From contig JAGYKP010000087.1 in NCBI GenBank assembly GCA_018401555.1, positions 186,001-250,000 of the forward strand: DNA of 64,000 nucleotides. Direction: 5' to 3'. The notes beneath the pieces were generated by a model. That model worked only from the letters and a program-made list of their open reading frames with translations. It was not told the DNA's origin and ran no database searches. The stretch is from Halomonas sp. (lineage in GTDB: Bacteria; Pseudomonadota; Gammaproteobacteria; Pseudomonadales; Halomonadaceae). Each line of letters starts with the position of its first letter. Position 1 is the first letter of the stretch. Shown piece after piece: positions 7,999 to 17,844 of this stretch. Made by a program: the position numbers and the translations under genes.

Positions 7999-8580
7999 AT
8001 GCGCGTTGCTCCAGCTGTTCAGCGCAAATTGGGCTCCGCCGCGTTCAAGATTTGTGATTTTTGTGACGATTTTTTTTCTAAAACGGCAGATGTCGCATTG
8101 GACGAGGCCTGGTTACCCGAGTATGTGCAGGACAGTTATGGCACTAACGTGGTGGTCACCAGAAATCAGGAGATCCGTCAGTTGATTGTGAATGCCCGAA
8201 TTGAGGGGCGTTTAAAGATGGATGATCTAGGTGTTGAGCAAGCTGTGCAGTCTCAGGATGCAGGGTTGCGGCATAGGAAGGTTGCGATAGGGTATAGAAT
8301 TCACTGTGAACAAAACGACAAGGTTTGGGTTCCAACTAAAAGAACAGAGCCGACCAATACGTTGTATCCGCGCTACGAGATGAAGCGGCAGCGTTTAAGA
8401 ACCAAGCTGAGGGTACTGTCGCATGAGTCTTTTTTGAAGGCAAAAACGACGGGTGAGCTGTCAGATTATTTAGGGGCGATGAAGCCGACTCATTTACGGT
8501 ACTCACGCCAGGGGCATTCGTTTGTTCGCAGGGTGCTTTCTTTTGGGAAGCGTAAGGTCAAAGAAATTGTAAAGCTTTAA
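7999..8580 (+). pseudogene. Coenzyme F420 hydrogenase/dehydrogenase beta-like protein, C-terminal part only
   Basis: Matches only the C-terminal domain of the F420 hydrogenase/dehydrogenase beta family found in polysaccharide loci: KICDFCDDFFSKTADVALDEAWLP (positions about 17-40), then NVVVTRNQEI. Family members normally begin with a 2x[4Fe-4S] ferredoxin region of about 150-200 residues; none is present, because the ORF starts four bases after the nitroreductase stop. The remaining 193 residues are in one open frame. So an internal deletion seems to have removed the N-terminal half, possibly in assembly. As it stands it lacks its cluster-binding domain. Confidence 0.7.
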
Positions 8581-8651
8581 AGCGGCTTGGTGCTGATTCG
8601 ACCTATATTTATAAGTGTTAAATTAAAAAAGGCATGTTAAATTGCCAACCC

Positions 8652-8682
8652 TTGACATAAAACTCCGGTGCTGTGCTAAAAG
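8652..8682 (+). promoter_or_regulatory. Possible promoter before pyruvyltransferase gene
   Basis: A perfect -35 box TTGACA at 8652-8657 is followed at 17-19 bases by a weak -10 candidate (GCTAAAAG, with TG just before). It lies in the 131-base AT-rich gap between the truncated F420-type gene and the pyruvyltransferase start. The poor -10 keeps this tentative. Confidence 0.3.
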
Positions 8683-8711
8683 CCACGGCGCTGCTTGGGG
8701 AGCAGTTGATT

Positions 8712-9848
8712 ATGAAAGTGGCAATCTTGACGCAGCCCCTATCAACTAATTATGGTGGGATCCTTCAAGCTTGGGCGCTGCAAAAAGTTCTCCAGGAAAT
8801 GGGACATGAACCAATTACCGTGGATCGCCATTACTCCACAAACGGGTCCCTATTAAGGCGTCGTGCGAGCAGAGTCAAGCGTTCATTACAGAGCATGATC
8901 TATAAATTAGGGGGGCGTACGCTCTATTCTGAGCACTTGAAGTATATTCGACGACACCAAACTAAATTCATTGACAGCAATATTGTTAGAACGCAGCCTG
9001 TGCGTGAAGAAAAGTTCTTGCACGATTTCTTTTCCACAACAGCCATCGATGCATTGATCGTCGGGAGTGATCAAGTCTGGCGTCCGAGATATTCTCCAAA
9101 GCTAGAAAATTACTATTTAGACTTTCTGGAGGATAGCCCACAAAAAATACCAGTGAAAATTTCATATGCAGCTTCTTTTGGTGTTGATGAATGGGAGTAT
9201 TCGGAGAGACAAGAAGTTCGATGCAAAGAGCTAATAAAAAAATTCGAAGGAATTTCTGTTCGTGAGTTGTCGGCGGTTGAGTTGTGTCGAGATAAATTCA
9301 ATGTCGAAGCATCATTAGTGCTTGACCCCGCTCTTTTAGTCGACAGATCTGATTATGTTTCAGAATTTTGTAAAGGTGCGGAGGGGAAGAGCAAAGGAGT
9401 CTTGACATACATTCTTGACCCTACTGACTTTAAAGATCATATTGTTGACAGAAATTTCCAGCACTTTAGATGAGAATACCTTTCAAGACAGCCCTTACCA
9501 GCAGACCCGACTATCGAATATAAGAATTTAGAAAGCTATTGCTTTCCGCCAACAAATGAATGGGTAAAAGCCTTTTTTGAGTCAAAGTTTGTTGTAACGG
9601 ATTCTTTTCACGGAGTTGTCTTTTCAATAATTTTTGAAAAGCCATTCATAGCAATTGCTAACCGTGGCCGTGGCGCTGCTAGATTTGAATCTATTCTGGA
9701 TTTGCTTGGGCTAAAAAATAGATTGATGTATCCTAGTGAAGATTTTGAAATCACGGATGCATTAAAACCAATTGATTTTGAAGTTGTGGCTAAACGATTA
9801 GGCCCTCTTCGAGAATCTTCGATCAATTTTCTAAAGCAATATTTATGA
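8712..9848 (+). pseudogene. Polysaccharide pyruvyl transferase family protein, disrupted
   Basis: Family of CsaB/WcaK-like enzymes that add pyruvate ketals to surface sugars. The N-terminus MKVAILTQPLSTNYGGILQA, the middle IVGSDQVWRPRYSP and the C-terminal FVVTDSFHGVVFSIIFEKPF are all characteristic. The frame is disturbed between about 9440 and 9510: a TGA at 9471 ends the first part, and pieces of the expected sequence appear in all three frames (for example EISSTLDE, IPFKTALTSRPDY, TIEYKNLESYCFPP), so at least two indels are present there. The distal part reads openly to the TGA at 9846, which overlaps the ATG of the next gene. The start ATG at 8712 follows a GGGGAG site. Confidence 0.8.
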
Positions 9849-10815
9849 ATCCTCAATTTTCAGTTGTTATCCCAGCGTACAACTCTGAAGCTTACATTGC
9901 TTCATGTCTTGATAGTGTTGTCAGTGCTGCGGATGGCTATAATGTTGAGGTTGTTTTGATCGACGATGGCTCAACCGATGGTTCAGGTAAAATAATAAAA
10001 GACTATGTTAAACAGTATGATTGGTTTGTTTTTATAAGCCAAGAAATAAAGGCCCCTCTGCTGCCCGCAATGCAGGGTTGGCAATAGCTAAAGGCGATTA
10101 TATTGTATTTTTAGATAGCGATGATCAGCTTTCAAAAAGCTACTTTTCTGTTCTCGATCCGTATTGCAGAAAAAAACCTGATATTATTGTTTTTGGGTAT
10201 GAGCGAGTCTTTGTAGGCAAGGAGAGCAAGAAATTTTCACCGAAACCGAGAGAACACAAGGGCTCGAGTGATGACTTGCTAAAAAGTGTTTCTAAGGATC
10301 GTGAGCTCTTTTGGTTCTCATGTACAAAAGTCTTTAGTAGGAAGTCCGTGAGTGGTATCCGTTTTAGTGAAGAGATACGGCTCGGCGAAGATACCATATT
10401 CAATATAGAGGCGGTTAGTAGGTCATCCCATATTATAAGAGTTCCGCATGTGCTTTATCGTTATTACGAGGTTGAGGGGTCGCTATCAAGTGCACGGTAT
10501 AAGCCTGGTTTATTAAAAAACATGGAGAGACACTTTGAAGCTCGTGTTAACCTCCACTCTCGCTCGGGGGGGGTAGGGAGCGAAGTTATAAAAGATATCT
10601 GCGATTACTACCTCCTTCATATAGTGCCATGGCTCATATCTAACGCAATGCAAATTCCCGATATAAAGGATAAGGTCTTGGAGTTGAAGGCTGCTAGAGC
10701 TTCGTTCCTTGTGAAAACATGTTTGGCATGGGGTGGGGCTACACCTCCGTCAAAAGGCTTGAAGATTGTCTATGCCATGTTCCGCGCTAGGATGTTTCTA
10801 GCCTTGATAGCTTGA
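9845..10815 (+). pseudogene. Glycosyltransferase family 2, one frameshift
   Basis: GT-A fold glycosyltransferase that adds one sugar to the repeat unit on the cytoplasmic face of the membrane. The N-terminus FSVVIPAYNSEAYIASCLDS and the nucleotide-binding LIDDGSTDGS are followed, after a frame change at about 10046, by NKGPSAARNAGLAIAKGDYI and the DxD motif FLDSDDQLS. Adding one A in the AAATAAA stretch restores one frame, which points to a homopolymer error. The start overlaps the end of the pyruvyltransferase gene (ATGA). Confidence 0.82.
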
Positions 10816-10864
10816 TTATCTCTTCGAAACCGTAGGTCGCTTAAAAAAGTGTTGGAGCAAGTTG

Positions 10865-11953
10865 ATGGGGAGGGTGAGAAAAATAATTACGAAATTCTTA
10901 CCAAGGAAGGTGAAGGTTTTCGTGTCTTCCTTTTTGAGAATGAAAAACATAACATTGCCTGAAGGGAATCGCGCATTCCTTTTCCTTGCCGCAGATTACG
11001 GCAACATCGGCGACCTGGCAATCACTGCAGCACAACAGGCTTTCCTAGAAAAATTTGTACCTACCCACCAGGTTGTGCTGATCCCAATAAGTTCTACGCG
11101 GCAGGTGCTCCGCTCCATTCGTAAGCAGGTACGGCCAGAAGATATAGTAACCACGGTTGGCGGCGGAAATATGGGATCGCTGTACCCTGATATAGAAGAA
11201 CTGCGGCAGCTGGTAATCCGCTCTTTCCCTGATAATCGTATCATCTGTTTTCCACAAACGCTGGATTGGGGTGAATCGAGTGAATCTAAGCGCGCACTCG
11301 GAAAAATAGTTCGTATATATTCACGTCATAAAGATCTGCACCTATTTGCTCGCGAGTCGGTAACCTTCGAGAAATTGTGTGAACTGTTCAAGGAGCGACC
11401 GTCCGTCAAAGTTGGGTTCTCTCCAGATATTGTGCTCAGCGCTACCGCTGAGTCGCTTGGGGCCAATGGCGGCACTGAGAAGCGAGGTGCGCTATTGTGC
11501 TTGCGAGATGACCGTGAGCGCTCTCTGAGTGACGGCCATCGTCAAGTGCTATCGAAGGCGTTAACTAATCTCGGTTTAGACATCGAGGTAACCGACACTC
11601 ACGCTGGTGGCTCCCGGCTCCCTCCTGAGCGCTGCGCTCAGCTGCTTGCAGATAAGCTCTCTCAGTTCCAGAGTGCAGAACTGGTCGTCACAGACCGCCT
11701 CCACGGTATGATTCTGGCTGCTCTCGCTGGAACACCTTGCCTAGTGTTGCCGAACTCGAATCACAAGATCCAGCAGACCTGGGAGGATTGGCTAGCCAAT
11801 GTTCCGCAGGTGTGCTTCCTGAAATTGGACGAGTTGGCTGGAATAGAAACTATCGTTCGTCAACTTCTGGATACGCCAAGACGTGATTCCGCGCAGCATA
11901 CTATAGATATTGCACATTACGAAGAACTACGCATGGCCATAGCTCGTATATGA
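10865..11953 (+). CDS. Polysaccharide pyruvyl transferase family protein
   Basis: Second member of the pyruvyltransferase family, 362 residues and intact, related to EpsO/WcaK. The N-terminal region has FLFLAADYGNIGDLAITAAQ, the hallmark GNxGD motif, then TTVGGGNMGSLYPD, and the C-terminal VVTDRLHGMILAALAGTPCL, with His in the DRLHG motif. The start is the ATG at 10865; a TTG directly before it is possible. It overlaps the next gene by four bases (ATGA at 11950), so it is in the same operon. The specific sugar acceptor cannot be told. Confidence 0.85.
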   Translation: MGRVRKIITKFLPRKVKVFVSSFLRMKNITLPEGNRAFLFLAADYGNIGDLAITAAQQAFLEKFVPTHQVVLIPISSTRQVLRSIRKQVRPEDIVTTVGGGNMGSLYPDIEELRQLVIRSFPDNRIICFPQTLDWGESSESKRALGKIVRIYSRHKDLHLFARESVTFEKLCELFKERPSVKVGFSPDIVLSATAESLGANGGTEKRGALLCLRDDRERSLSDGHRQVLSKALTNLGLDIEVTDTHAGGSRLPPERCAQLLADKLSQFQSAELVVTDRLHGMILAALAGTPCLVLPNSNHKIQQTWEDWLANVPQVCFLKLDELAGIETIVRQLLDTPRRDSAQHTIDIAHYEELRMAIARI

Positions 11954-12972
11954 ATACTCAGAAACGCCCTTTGGTGTCGGTGATTGTTCCCGTTTACAAC
12001 GTGGAGCGTTATATCGATGAATGCCTTGATTCGATTCGCGGCCAGACGTACGAGCGGCTGGAAATCCTCGTCGTCGAGGACTGCTCAACCGATGGTTCAT
12101 TAGCCAAGCTTGAGCCTCATTTAGCGGATTCACGCGTACGTTTGCTGCGGCACGAACAAAACTCCGGTCTTTCCGCGGCTCGCAATACTGGCATAGAAGC
12201 GGCAACAGGTGATTTTGTACTGTTCGTGGATTCGGATGATGCGATTGCTCCTGCGCTAGTCGAGGCCTCTCTCACCCAAGCTCAGGAAACTGGTGCAGAT
12301 GTGGTGGTGTTCGATTTCATTGCGTTCAAGGATGGTGAAGAGCTTCCCAAGCTTAGCCAGATTGCTGATAACCGAAGTTCGAAGTCACTTGATAGGGTAG
12401 AGTATTTCAAGCTTCCGCATTTTGCTTGGCTAAAATTTATCCGTGCTGAACTATTACGTGATCAGAGGCTGCGCTTTCCAGTAGGGCTCTACTATGAGGA
12501 TTGGCCATTTCATTGGGAGCTCGGCTTCTCAAGTGCATTAATACATCACTTGGACAGGCAATGGTATTGCTACAGACAGCGTGGCACGTCGATTACTGCA
12601 TCTATGGGCAGAAAGCTCCTTGACCAATTTGCAGTGCAGCAGATGGTGCTGGAGTCCGTACGTCAACGTGGCGGTGACGCCGAGTTAACGGCACTATCTT
12701 CAAAAGTATATGTAACGTTTTGGACCGTATTGACTAGGATTGACTCCAGTTTGGTTTCCGAAGCTATTGGGCACGCGAAGCACCTGCAGTCCGAACTTCG
12801 CTCTTTGGGCTCAGTCTACCCTCAGTGTGTGAAAGCGGCATTCATGGGTGCAATTGTAAGTCTGCCTTATACATTCACAAAACTGGGCGTGTGCTCAGTT
12901 CGCGGAATTAAGGCTCTCCGTATCTTTAAGAAAAAGGTTCTTCGAAAACACCATTCTCCGGAAGTGTCATGA
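11950..12972 (+). CDS. Glycosyltransferase family 2
   Basis: GT2 enzyme of 340 residues. Motifs in order: VSVIVPVYNVERYIDECLDS, the nucleotide-binding VEDCSTDGS, NSGLSAARNTGIEAATGDFV, and the DxD motif FVDSDDAI. The C-terminal part is variable, as usual in this family, and carries the acceptor specificity. It overlaps the genes on both sides by four bases, so translation is probably coupled. The acceptor sugar is unknown. Confidence 0.88.
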   Translation: MNTQKRPLVSVIVPVYNVERYIDECLDSIRGQTYERLEILVVEDCSTDGSLAKLEPHLADSRVRLLRHEQNSGLSAARNTGIEAATGDFVLFVDSDDAIAPALVEASLTQAQETGADVVVFDFIAFKDGEELPKLSQIADNRSSKSLDRVEYFKLPHFAWLKFIRAELLRDQRLRFPVGLYYEDWPFHWELGFSSALIHHLDRQWYCYRQRGTSITASMGRKLLDQFAVQQMVLESVRQRGGDAELTALSSKVYVTFWTVLTRIDSSLVSEAIGHAKHLQSELRSLGSVYPQCVKAAFMGAIVSLPYTFTKLGVCSVRGIKALRIFKKKVLRKHHSPEVS

Positions 12973-14081
12973 ATAGCGCTGACCACACCACTCCAGTACG
13001 TGTTCTCCACATCGTCGGCCGTATGGACCGAGCCGGCGCTGAAACCATGATCATGAATCTTTACCGGGAAATAGATCGCTCCCAGTACCAGTTTGACTTC
13101 GTTTATTTTACCAACGATCGCTGCGATTTCGACGACGAAATTGAAGCAAGGGGCGGGCGCATTGTACGTCTGAAAGGCGGTAACCCACTTCAGCGTTTCT
13201 TCAGCCTGTTTAAGGCGCTGCGTAGGGGGCATTGGAAAATTGTGCAGTCGCACACACTGTTCAGCATCGGTTTGAACCTTTTAGCTGCCAAGCTAGCGGG
13301 CGTGCCGGTACGCATTGCACATTCCCATAGCACAAGTGATAGGAATTCTTCGTCTACTGTTGGTCGTGTGTACCAAAGTACGATGCGGTGGCTTATGTCT
13401 TGGGTGCCCACACGTTATGTAGCCTGCGGAGTGGCTGCAGCTGAGCATCTTTTTCCTGACCGTAAGGATGTTGAGATTATTCCTAATGCGGTAGATGTCA
13501 ATTCCTTCACATCGGCAGATGGCGTTGGTATTCGAGAGGAATTGAATATACCAGATGGCTGCCTAATAGTTCTGTAAGTAGGGCGGCTAATGCCTGTGAA
13601 GAATCATCTTTGGTCTTTACAGGTGGCCGCTGCACTTCGTGAAAGAGATGCAGATTTTAGAATGCTATTCGTAGGAAGCGGCCCTGAACGAGACAAGATT
13701 GTGACCAAAATTGCCGAGCTTGGGCTAGAGAAGAATATTAAGTTATTGGGTTTGCGGGAGGAAATTCCCGAATTGATGGCTGCAGCAGATGTGATATTCA
13801 TGCCCTCGCTACACGAAGGGTTCCCGGTGGTACTTGTCGAATCCCAGGCAGCGGGACGGTCTGCAGTGATTTCTAGTACAATATCGCCGGAGGTTGACCT
13901 TGGGTTGGGGTTGATTGATTTTGTTGGGTTGGAGCAGTCCGCTGAATTCTGGTCTCAACGTATTGTGTCTTCTTCTCAGCTACCCTTTGTTGATAAAAAT
14001 ATTCGGAAAGAAACGCTTGAAAAGCACGGGTTTTCTGCAAAGGCCGGTGCCCAACGGTTGGCTGAACTTTTTCAAAATTAA
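12969..14081 (+). pseudogene. Glycosyltransferase family 4 (EpsF-like), interrupted by in-frame TAA
   Basis: GT-B fold glycosyltransferase. The N-terminal domain (RVLHIVGRMDRAGAETMIMN, then SHTLFSIGLNLLAAKLAGVP) ends in IIPNAVDVNSF, and the C-terminal domain begins VGRLMPVKNHLWSLQVAA and contains the donor-binding MPSLHEGFPVVLVESQA. Both halves are in the same frame; the only break is a TAA at 13575-13577 between LIVL and VGRL, where the family normally has a residue such as Gln. A single C-to-T change of CAA would explain it. Unlike most breaks here it is a nonsense codon, so it may be a true mutation. A start at 13590 could in principle give a separate C-terminal half. Confidence 0.82.
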
Positions 14082-14136
14082 ATTTCGCGCCTCTTTCTAA
14101 TCTTTTTTTTGTTTGTGACCTGTAAAGGTATAAAGT

Positions 14137-15281
14137 TTGCTGTCGTACGCCCTGTTGCTAACTATCTCTATGTTGCTGGCTGTATTTGCCGGAAAGTATA
14201 GGGGCTCTAACCCCTCCTTTAATGGTGCTATTTGTGAAAATAAGACAGGGTCATTAATCGTAATTTTTATCGCAACGATGCCTATGGTTTTGTTTTCAGG
14301 GTTGCGAGGTAGGCACAACGACACAGGTGCCTATGTTGATACCTATGCAAGGCATTCATTAGACTCCTTAGCGGGGTTGATTAGTTTGGATGTTTCTAAT
14401 TACCCTGCTTACAATGCCACACTTTATGCCCTTAAATTGTTTGGGGTCGGTCCGCAAGAGCTTTTGCTAGTCACCTCTTTTTTTTACATTTTCGCTGTGT
14501 TTTATTTTTACTATAAAAACTCTGATAGATTTAGTGACGCCGTTTTTTTCTTTATTGTAGTAGGCCTTTTTTCTTTTGGGATGGCAGGCTTAAAGCAATC
14601 TATAGGGATTGGTTTTTCTTTAGTCTCACTCCACTTTTTTTGCGTAGAAAGTACTGTTTGAGTTTCGCATGGATGCTCTTGGCAGGCCTTTTTCATCCAT
14701 TCGTTTATGTTTTAGTCCTTCTGCCAGTCCTTAGTTTTTCAGTTTGGAGGTTGCGATCAATTATTGTGTTGGTCGCTTTTTCGGTGTTGGCAATTTTTTA
14801 TGGGTTTGCTACCAGCCACATGGAAACTATTTTAAGGGGCATAGGTCTTGAATATAGTGATGATATTTTATATGAAGCTGCGAGTATAAATCCGCTCAGG
14901 GTTGCCTTTTTTGCCATTGTGCCTGCTGTATCTTTTTTCCTGAGAAAAAAAATAAATAGAGATAATGATCCACTAACTAATATAGCCTTTAATGCTTCTA
15001 TAGTTTGCTTTGCCGTGTTGCTTCCTGCTCTCTTTAGTGGTGCCAATATGTTTGGCAGAATGGCATATAATTTTATGCCTCTTCATGTGATAGCTGCTTC
15101 CTGGATATGCTTGTATGGTTTTAAAAGGGACGATCACTTAAGCCCTGTGCTTTTCAGGCTTCTCTACTTACTTTTCTTTGCGTATATGATGAAGGATACA
15201 GGGCTTTTCTTCTCGTTCTTGTGTTTAAAGTTTTTAGGAGATGTTTATGCCGGAAGTTTCGTTTATAATGGGTGCCTATAA
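14137..15281 (+). pseudogene. EpsG family membrane protein (likely polysaccharide polymerase), one frameshift
   Basis: Multi-pass inner-membrane protein of the EpsG family, thought to polymerise repeat units (Wzy role). It has hydrophobic segments throughout, with the conserved loop SGLRGRHNDTGAYVDTY near residue 60 and the GMAGLKQSIGIGFSL segment. The frame breaks in a run of seven T at 14635-14641; eight T would read HFFLRRKYCLSFAWMLLAG and continue openly to 15281. This is a classic homopolymer error. The start is a TTG at 14137 with AAAGG eight bases upstream. The end overlaps the next gene's start by about 35 bases. Confidence 0.8.
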
Positions 15282-16047
15282 CTGTGAGTGCTATATAAAA
15301 GAGAGCATGGACTCAATGCTTTCTCAGGATTTCGAAGACTTTGAAATAGTTGTGTGCGATGATGGATCTAAAGATAGCACCTTTGAAATATTAGCGCGCT
15401 ATAAGGAAAAGTGGCCGGATAAAATAGTTATTATCCAAAATAAAGATAATAAAGGCTTGAATGCAACGCTAAACAGCTGTATTGGCGCTGCAAGAGGGGA
15501 GTATCTAGCGAGGCAAGATGCAGATGACATGTCTTGCCCTAACAGAATTCGAATGCAGTTAGATTTTCTTCAGAAAAATCCGGAAATCGATTTTGTAAGT
15601 AGTGATATGCTCTTTTTTGATGCCGGTGATACTTGGGGGGGTACCGCTGTTAAAGAGTTTCCTGTGGCGCGTGATTTTTTGAAATCGTCGCCATTTTGCC
15701 ACGCACCAACTATGTTTCGCCGTGGCTGCTTAATTTCTGTGAATGGTTATCTGGAAAAGAAAAGGTTGTTGAGAGTCGAGGACTATGATCTGTTTTCACG
15801 CCTCTATGCCGCCGGGTTTGTTGGAGCAAATATAAAAAAGCCACTTTATAGTATGCGGGACGGCCGTGAAGCAGAGCAGCGTCGAGCCTATAAGTTTAGG
15901 GTCAATGCTGCAGTTGCAAGGTTGGTGGCTTATTCATCATTAAATTTCCCTTTTTATCTATATCCTTATGCTTTCAGACCATTGATTGTCGGTGCTTTGC
16001 CAAAACCTGTTTATCGTTTTCTTAGAGGAAAACGGCTTGCAAGATAA
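15247..16047 (+). CDS. Glycosyltransferase family 2
   Basis: GT2 enzyme of about 266 residues. It begins MPEVSFIMGAYNCECYIKES, with the nucleotide-binding VVCDDGSKDST and the DxD-type LARQDADDMSCPNRIRMQ, typical of the small GT2 enzymes (WbbL/WaaE-like). The start at 15247 is chosen because AGGAG at 15236-15240 is six bases away; the ATG at 15241 touches it. It lies at the 3' end of the AT-rich block. The next gene starts within its last codons. The sugar it transfers is unknown. Confidence 0.85.
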   Translation: MPEVSFIMGAYNCECYIKESMDSMLSQDFEDFEIVVCDDGSKDSTFEILARYKEKWPDKIVIIQNKDNKGLNATLNSCIGAARGEYLARQDADDMSCPNRIRMQLDFLQKNPEIDFVSSDMLFFDAGDTWGGTAVKEFPVARDFLKSSPFCHAPTMFRRGCLISVNGYLEKKRLLRVEDYDLFSRLYAAGFVGANIKKPLYSMRDGREAEQRRAYKFRVNAAVARLVAYSSLNFPFYLYPYAFRPLIVGALPKPVYRFLRGKRLAR

Positions 16048-17179
16048 TAGAATTAACAAAAAATTAATTTTAATAGCTGCCGGCAACTCCCGCTCTCTAA
16101 TTGCCAACCGGGGCGACCTGATTCGCGATATGCGTGCCGCCGGGCTGGAAGTGGCCGCGGCGGTGCCTACCGCCGATTACCTGCCGGAGGTCGAGGAGCT
16201 GGGCATCACCATCTACCCGGTGGAGATGGGGCGTACCGGCATCAATCCGCTGCACGACCTGAAGTACCTGCTGGCCCTGCGCCGGCTGCTGCGCGAGGTA
16301 CGTCCGCAGGTGGTATTCGGCTACACCATCAAGCCGGTAGTCTACGGTAGCCTGGCCGCCCGGCTTGCCGGGGTGCCGCGCATCTACTCCATGATCACCG
16401 GCCTGGGCCATGTGTTCACCACCGATAACGCCCGCAATCGGCGGCTGCAGAAGGTCATCGGCGTGCTCTACCGAATGGGGCTTTCCGCCAACCGCCGGGT
16501 GTTCTTCCAGAACCCCGATGATCTTCAGGAGTTTCTGGTTCGCGGCATGCTCAAAGATCGAAGCAAGGCGGTGCGCACCTACGGCTCCGGGGTGGATATG
16601 CAGCGCTTCTCCCGGGAGCCGCTGCCCCAAGGGCCTACCACCTTTCTCTTTATCGGCCGGCTGCTCACCGAGAAGGGGATCGCCGAGTTCTGCGAGGCGG
16701 CCCGTCAGGTGCGCAGCGACTACCCTGAGGCGCGCTTTATCGCCGTAGGCCCCCACGACCCCAACCTGCCGCACTCCTGCGCGGCCGAGGATCTCGAGCG
16801 CTGGAAGGCCGAAGGCGTGGTGGTGTTTGTGGGCGGAGTGAAGGACGTGCGCCCCTGGATCACCCGGAGCTCGGTGTTCGTGCTTCCCTCCTACCGGGAA
16901 GGCACGCCGCGCTCGGTTCTGGAGGCCATGAGCATGGGCCGGCCCATCATCACCAGCGATGCCCCCGGCTGCCGTGAAACCGTGGAGGAGGGCGTCAACG
17001 GCTTTCTCGTCGCTCCGCGCAGCGTGGCCCCCCTGGCCGAGGCCATGGCGCGCTTCTTGGCCCAGTCCGAGCTGATTGCCGAGATGGGCGAATCCTCCTG
17101 GCAGCGGGTGGAATGCTACTACGATGTTCACAAGGTCAACCGCGTCATTCTCGACGCCATGGAGCTGAACCCCGCATGA
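16037..17179 (+). CDS. Glycosyltransferase family 4 (PglA-like)
   Basis: GT-B fold enzyme related to PglA-type transferases that add the second sugar to an undecaprenyl-PP-linked sugar. The best start is a TTG at 16037 with AGAGGAA about eight bases upstream; the protein then has about 380 residues. Motifs include AAGNSRSLIANRGDLI, FGYTIKPVVYGSLAARLAGV, ITGLGHVFT, and the C-terminal donor site LPSYREGTPRSVLEAMSMG. Base composition changes sharply within the first 15 codons, from AT-rich to GC-rich (about 16,070). The next gene overlaps by four bases and encodes the initiating transferase, so these two enzymes probably start the repeat unit. A paralogue is at 41054. Confidence 0.87.
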   Translation: MQDNRINKKLILIAAGNSRSLIANRGDLIRDMRAAGLEVAAAVPTADYLPEVEELGITIYPVEMGRTGINPLHDLKYLLALRRLLREVRPQVVFGYTIKPVVYGSLAARLAGVPRIYSMITGLGHVFTTDNARNRRLQKVIGVLYRMGLSANRRVFFQNPDDLQEFLVRGMLKDRSKAVRTYGSGVDMQRFSREPLPQGPTTFLFIGRLLTEKGIAEFCEAARQVRSDYPEARFIAVGPHDPNLPHSCAAEDLERWKAEGVVVFVGGVKDVRPWITRSSVFVLPSYREGTPRSVLEAMSMGRPIITSDAPGCRETVEEGVNGFLVAPRSVAPLAEAMARFLAQSELIAEMGESSWQRVECYYDVHKVNRVILDAMELNPA

Positions 17180-17844
17180 AGGATCTGGCCAAACGCCTCT
17201 TCGATATCATCTCCAGCGCTGCAGTGCTGCTGGTCATCCTGCCCCTGCTGCTGGCGGTGGCGCTATGGATCAAGCTCGACAGCCGAGGGCCAGTGTTCTT
17301 CCTGCAGCAGAGGGCCGGCCTGGGTGGCCGGCCCTTTCGTATTCTCAAGTTCCGCACCATGGTGCATCGCGCCCCGGAGCAGATCGACCAGCACAACGAA
17401 CAGGTGGTCAGCGCCGGGCGCGACCCGCGCATCACCCGGGCCGGGCGCTTGATTCGCGCCACTAGCATCGATGAGCTTCCGCAGCTGATCAATATCCTCA
17501 GGGGGGATATGAGCGTGGTGGGCCCGCGGCCGGTTCTGATGGAGCAGAAGGAGGTGGTACCCCCGGGCTACATGAAGCGCTTTGCCGTGCGCCCCGGGCT
17601 CACAGGCCTGGCCCAGGTGCGCGGCCGGCGCAGCCTGGGCTGGCTCAAGCAGCTGGCCTTCGATGCCGACTATGTAGAAAAGCGCGGCTTTTTCTACGAC
17701 CTGGACATCATTTTCACCACCATCAAGGTGGTGCTGCTGGGCAGCGGCCTCTACGGTGGTGAAGGGCTCAACTGGCGTGCCTACCGCGACAGCCTCAACG
17801 GCCGCAATCCGCAAGACAAGGACGTTGAGGAGGCCTTTCGATGA
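17176..17844 (+). CDS. Undecaprenyl-phosphate sugar phosphotransferase (initiating sugar transferase)
   Basis: Bacterial sugar transferase of the monotopic PglC/WcaJ group that puts the first sugar-1-phosphate on undecaprenyl phosphate. It has a single N-terminal membrane segment (AAVLLVILPLLLAVALWIKL), then RGPVFFLQQRAGLGGRPF, KFRTM, and the catalytic DELPQLINILRGDMSVVGP, and ends with the RPGLTGLAQVRGR region. At 222 residues it is of the short form lacking the extra N-terminal membrane domain of WbaP. The start overlaps the preceding gene by four bases, and the next gene begins at its stop (ATGA). The likely substrate is a UDP-hexosamine or its derivative; this is not proven. Confidence 0.9.
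   Translation: MKDLAKRLFDIISSAAVLLVILPLLLAVALWIKLDSRGPVFFLQQRAGLGGRPFRILKFRTMVHRAPEQIDQHNEQVVSAGRDPRITRAGRLIRATSIDELPQLINILRGDMSVVGPRPVLMEQKEVVPPGYMKRFAVRPGLTGLAQVRGRRSLGWLKQLAFDADYVEKRGFFYDLDIIFTTIKVVLLGSGLYGGEGLNWRAYRDSLNGRNPQDKDVEEAFR

Noticed and set aside
16097-17131. 344-residue frame opposite the glycosyltransferase at 16037
   Set aside because: Antisense shadow; the sense frame has clear GT4 motifs.
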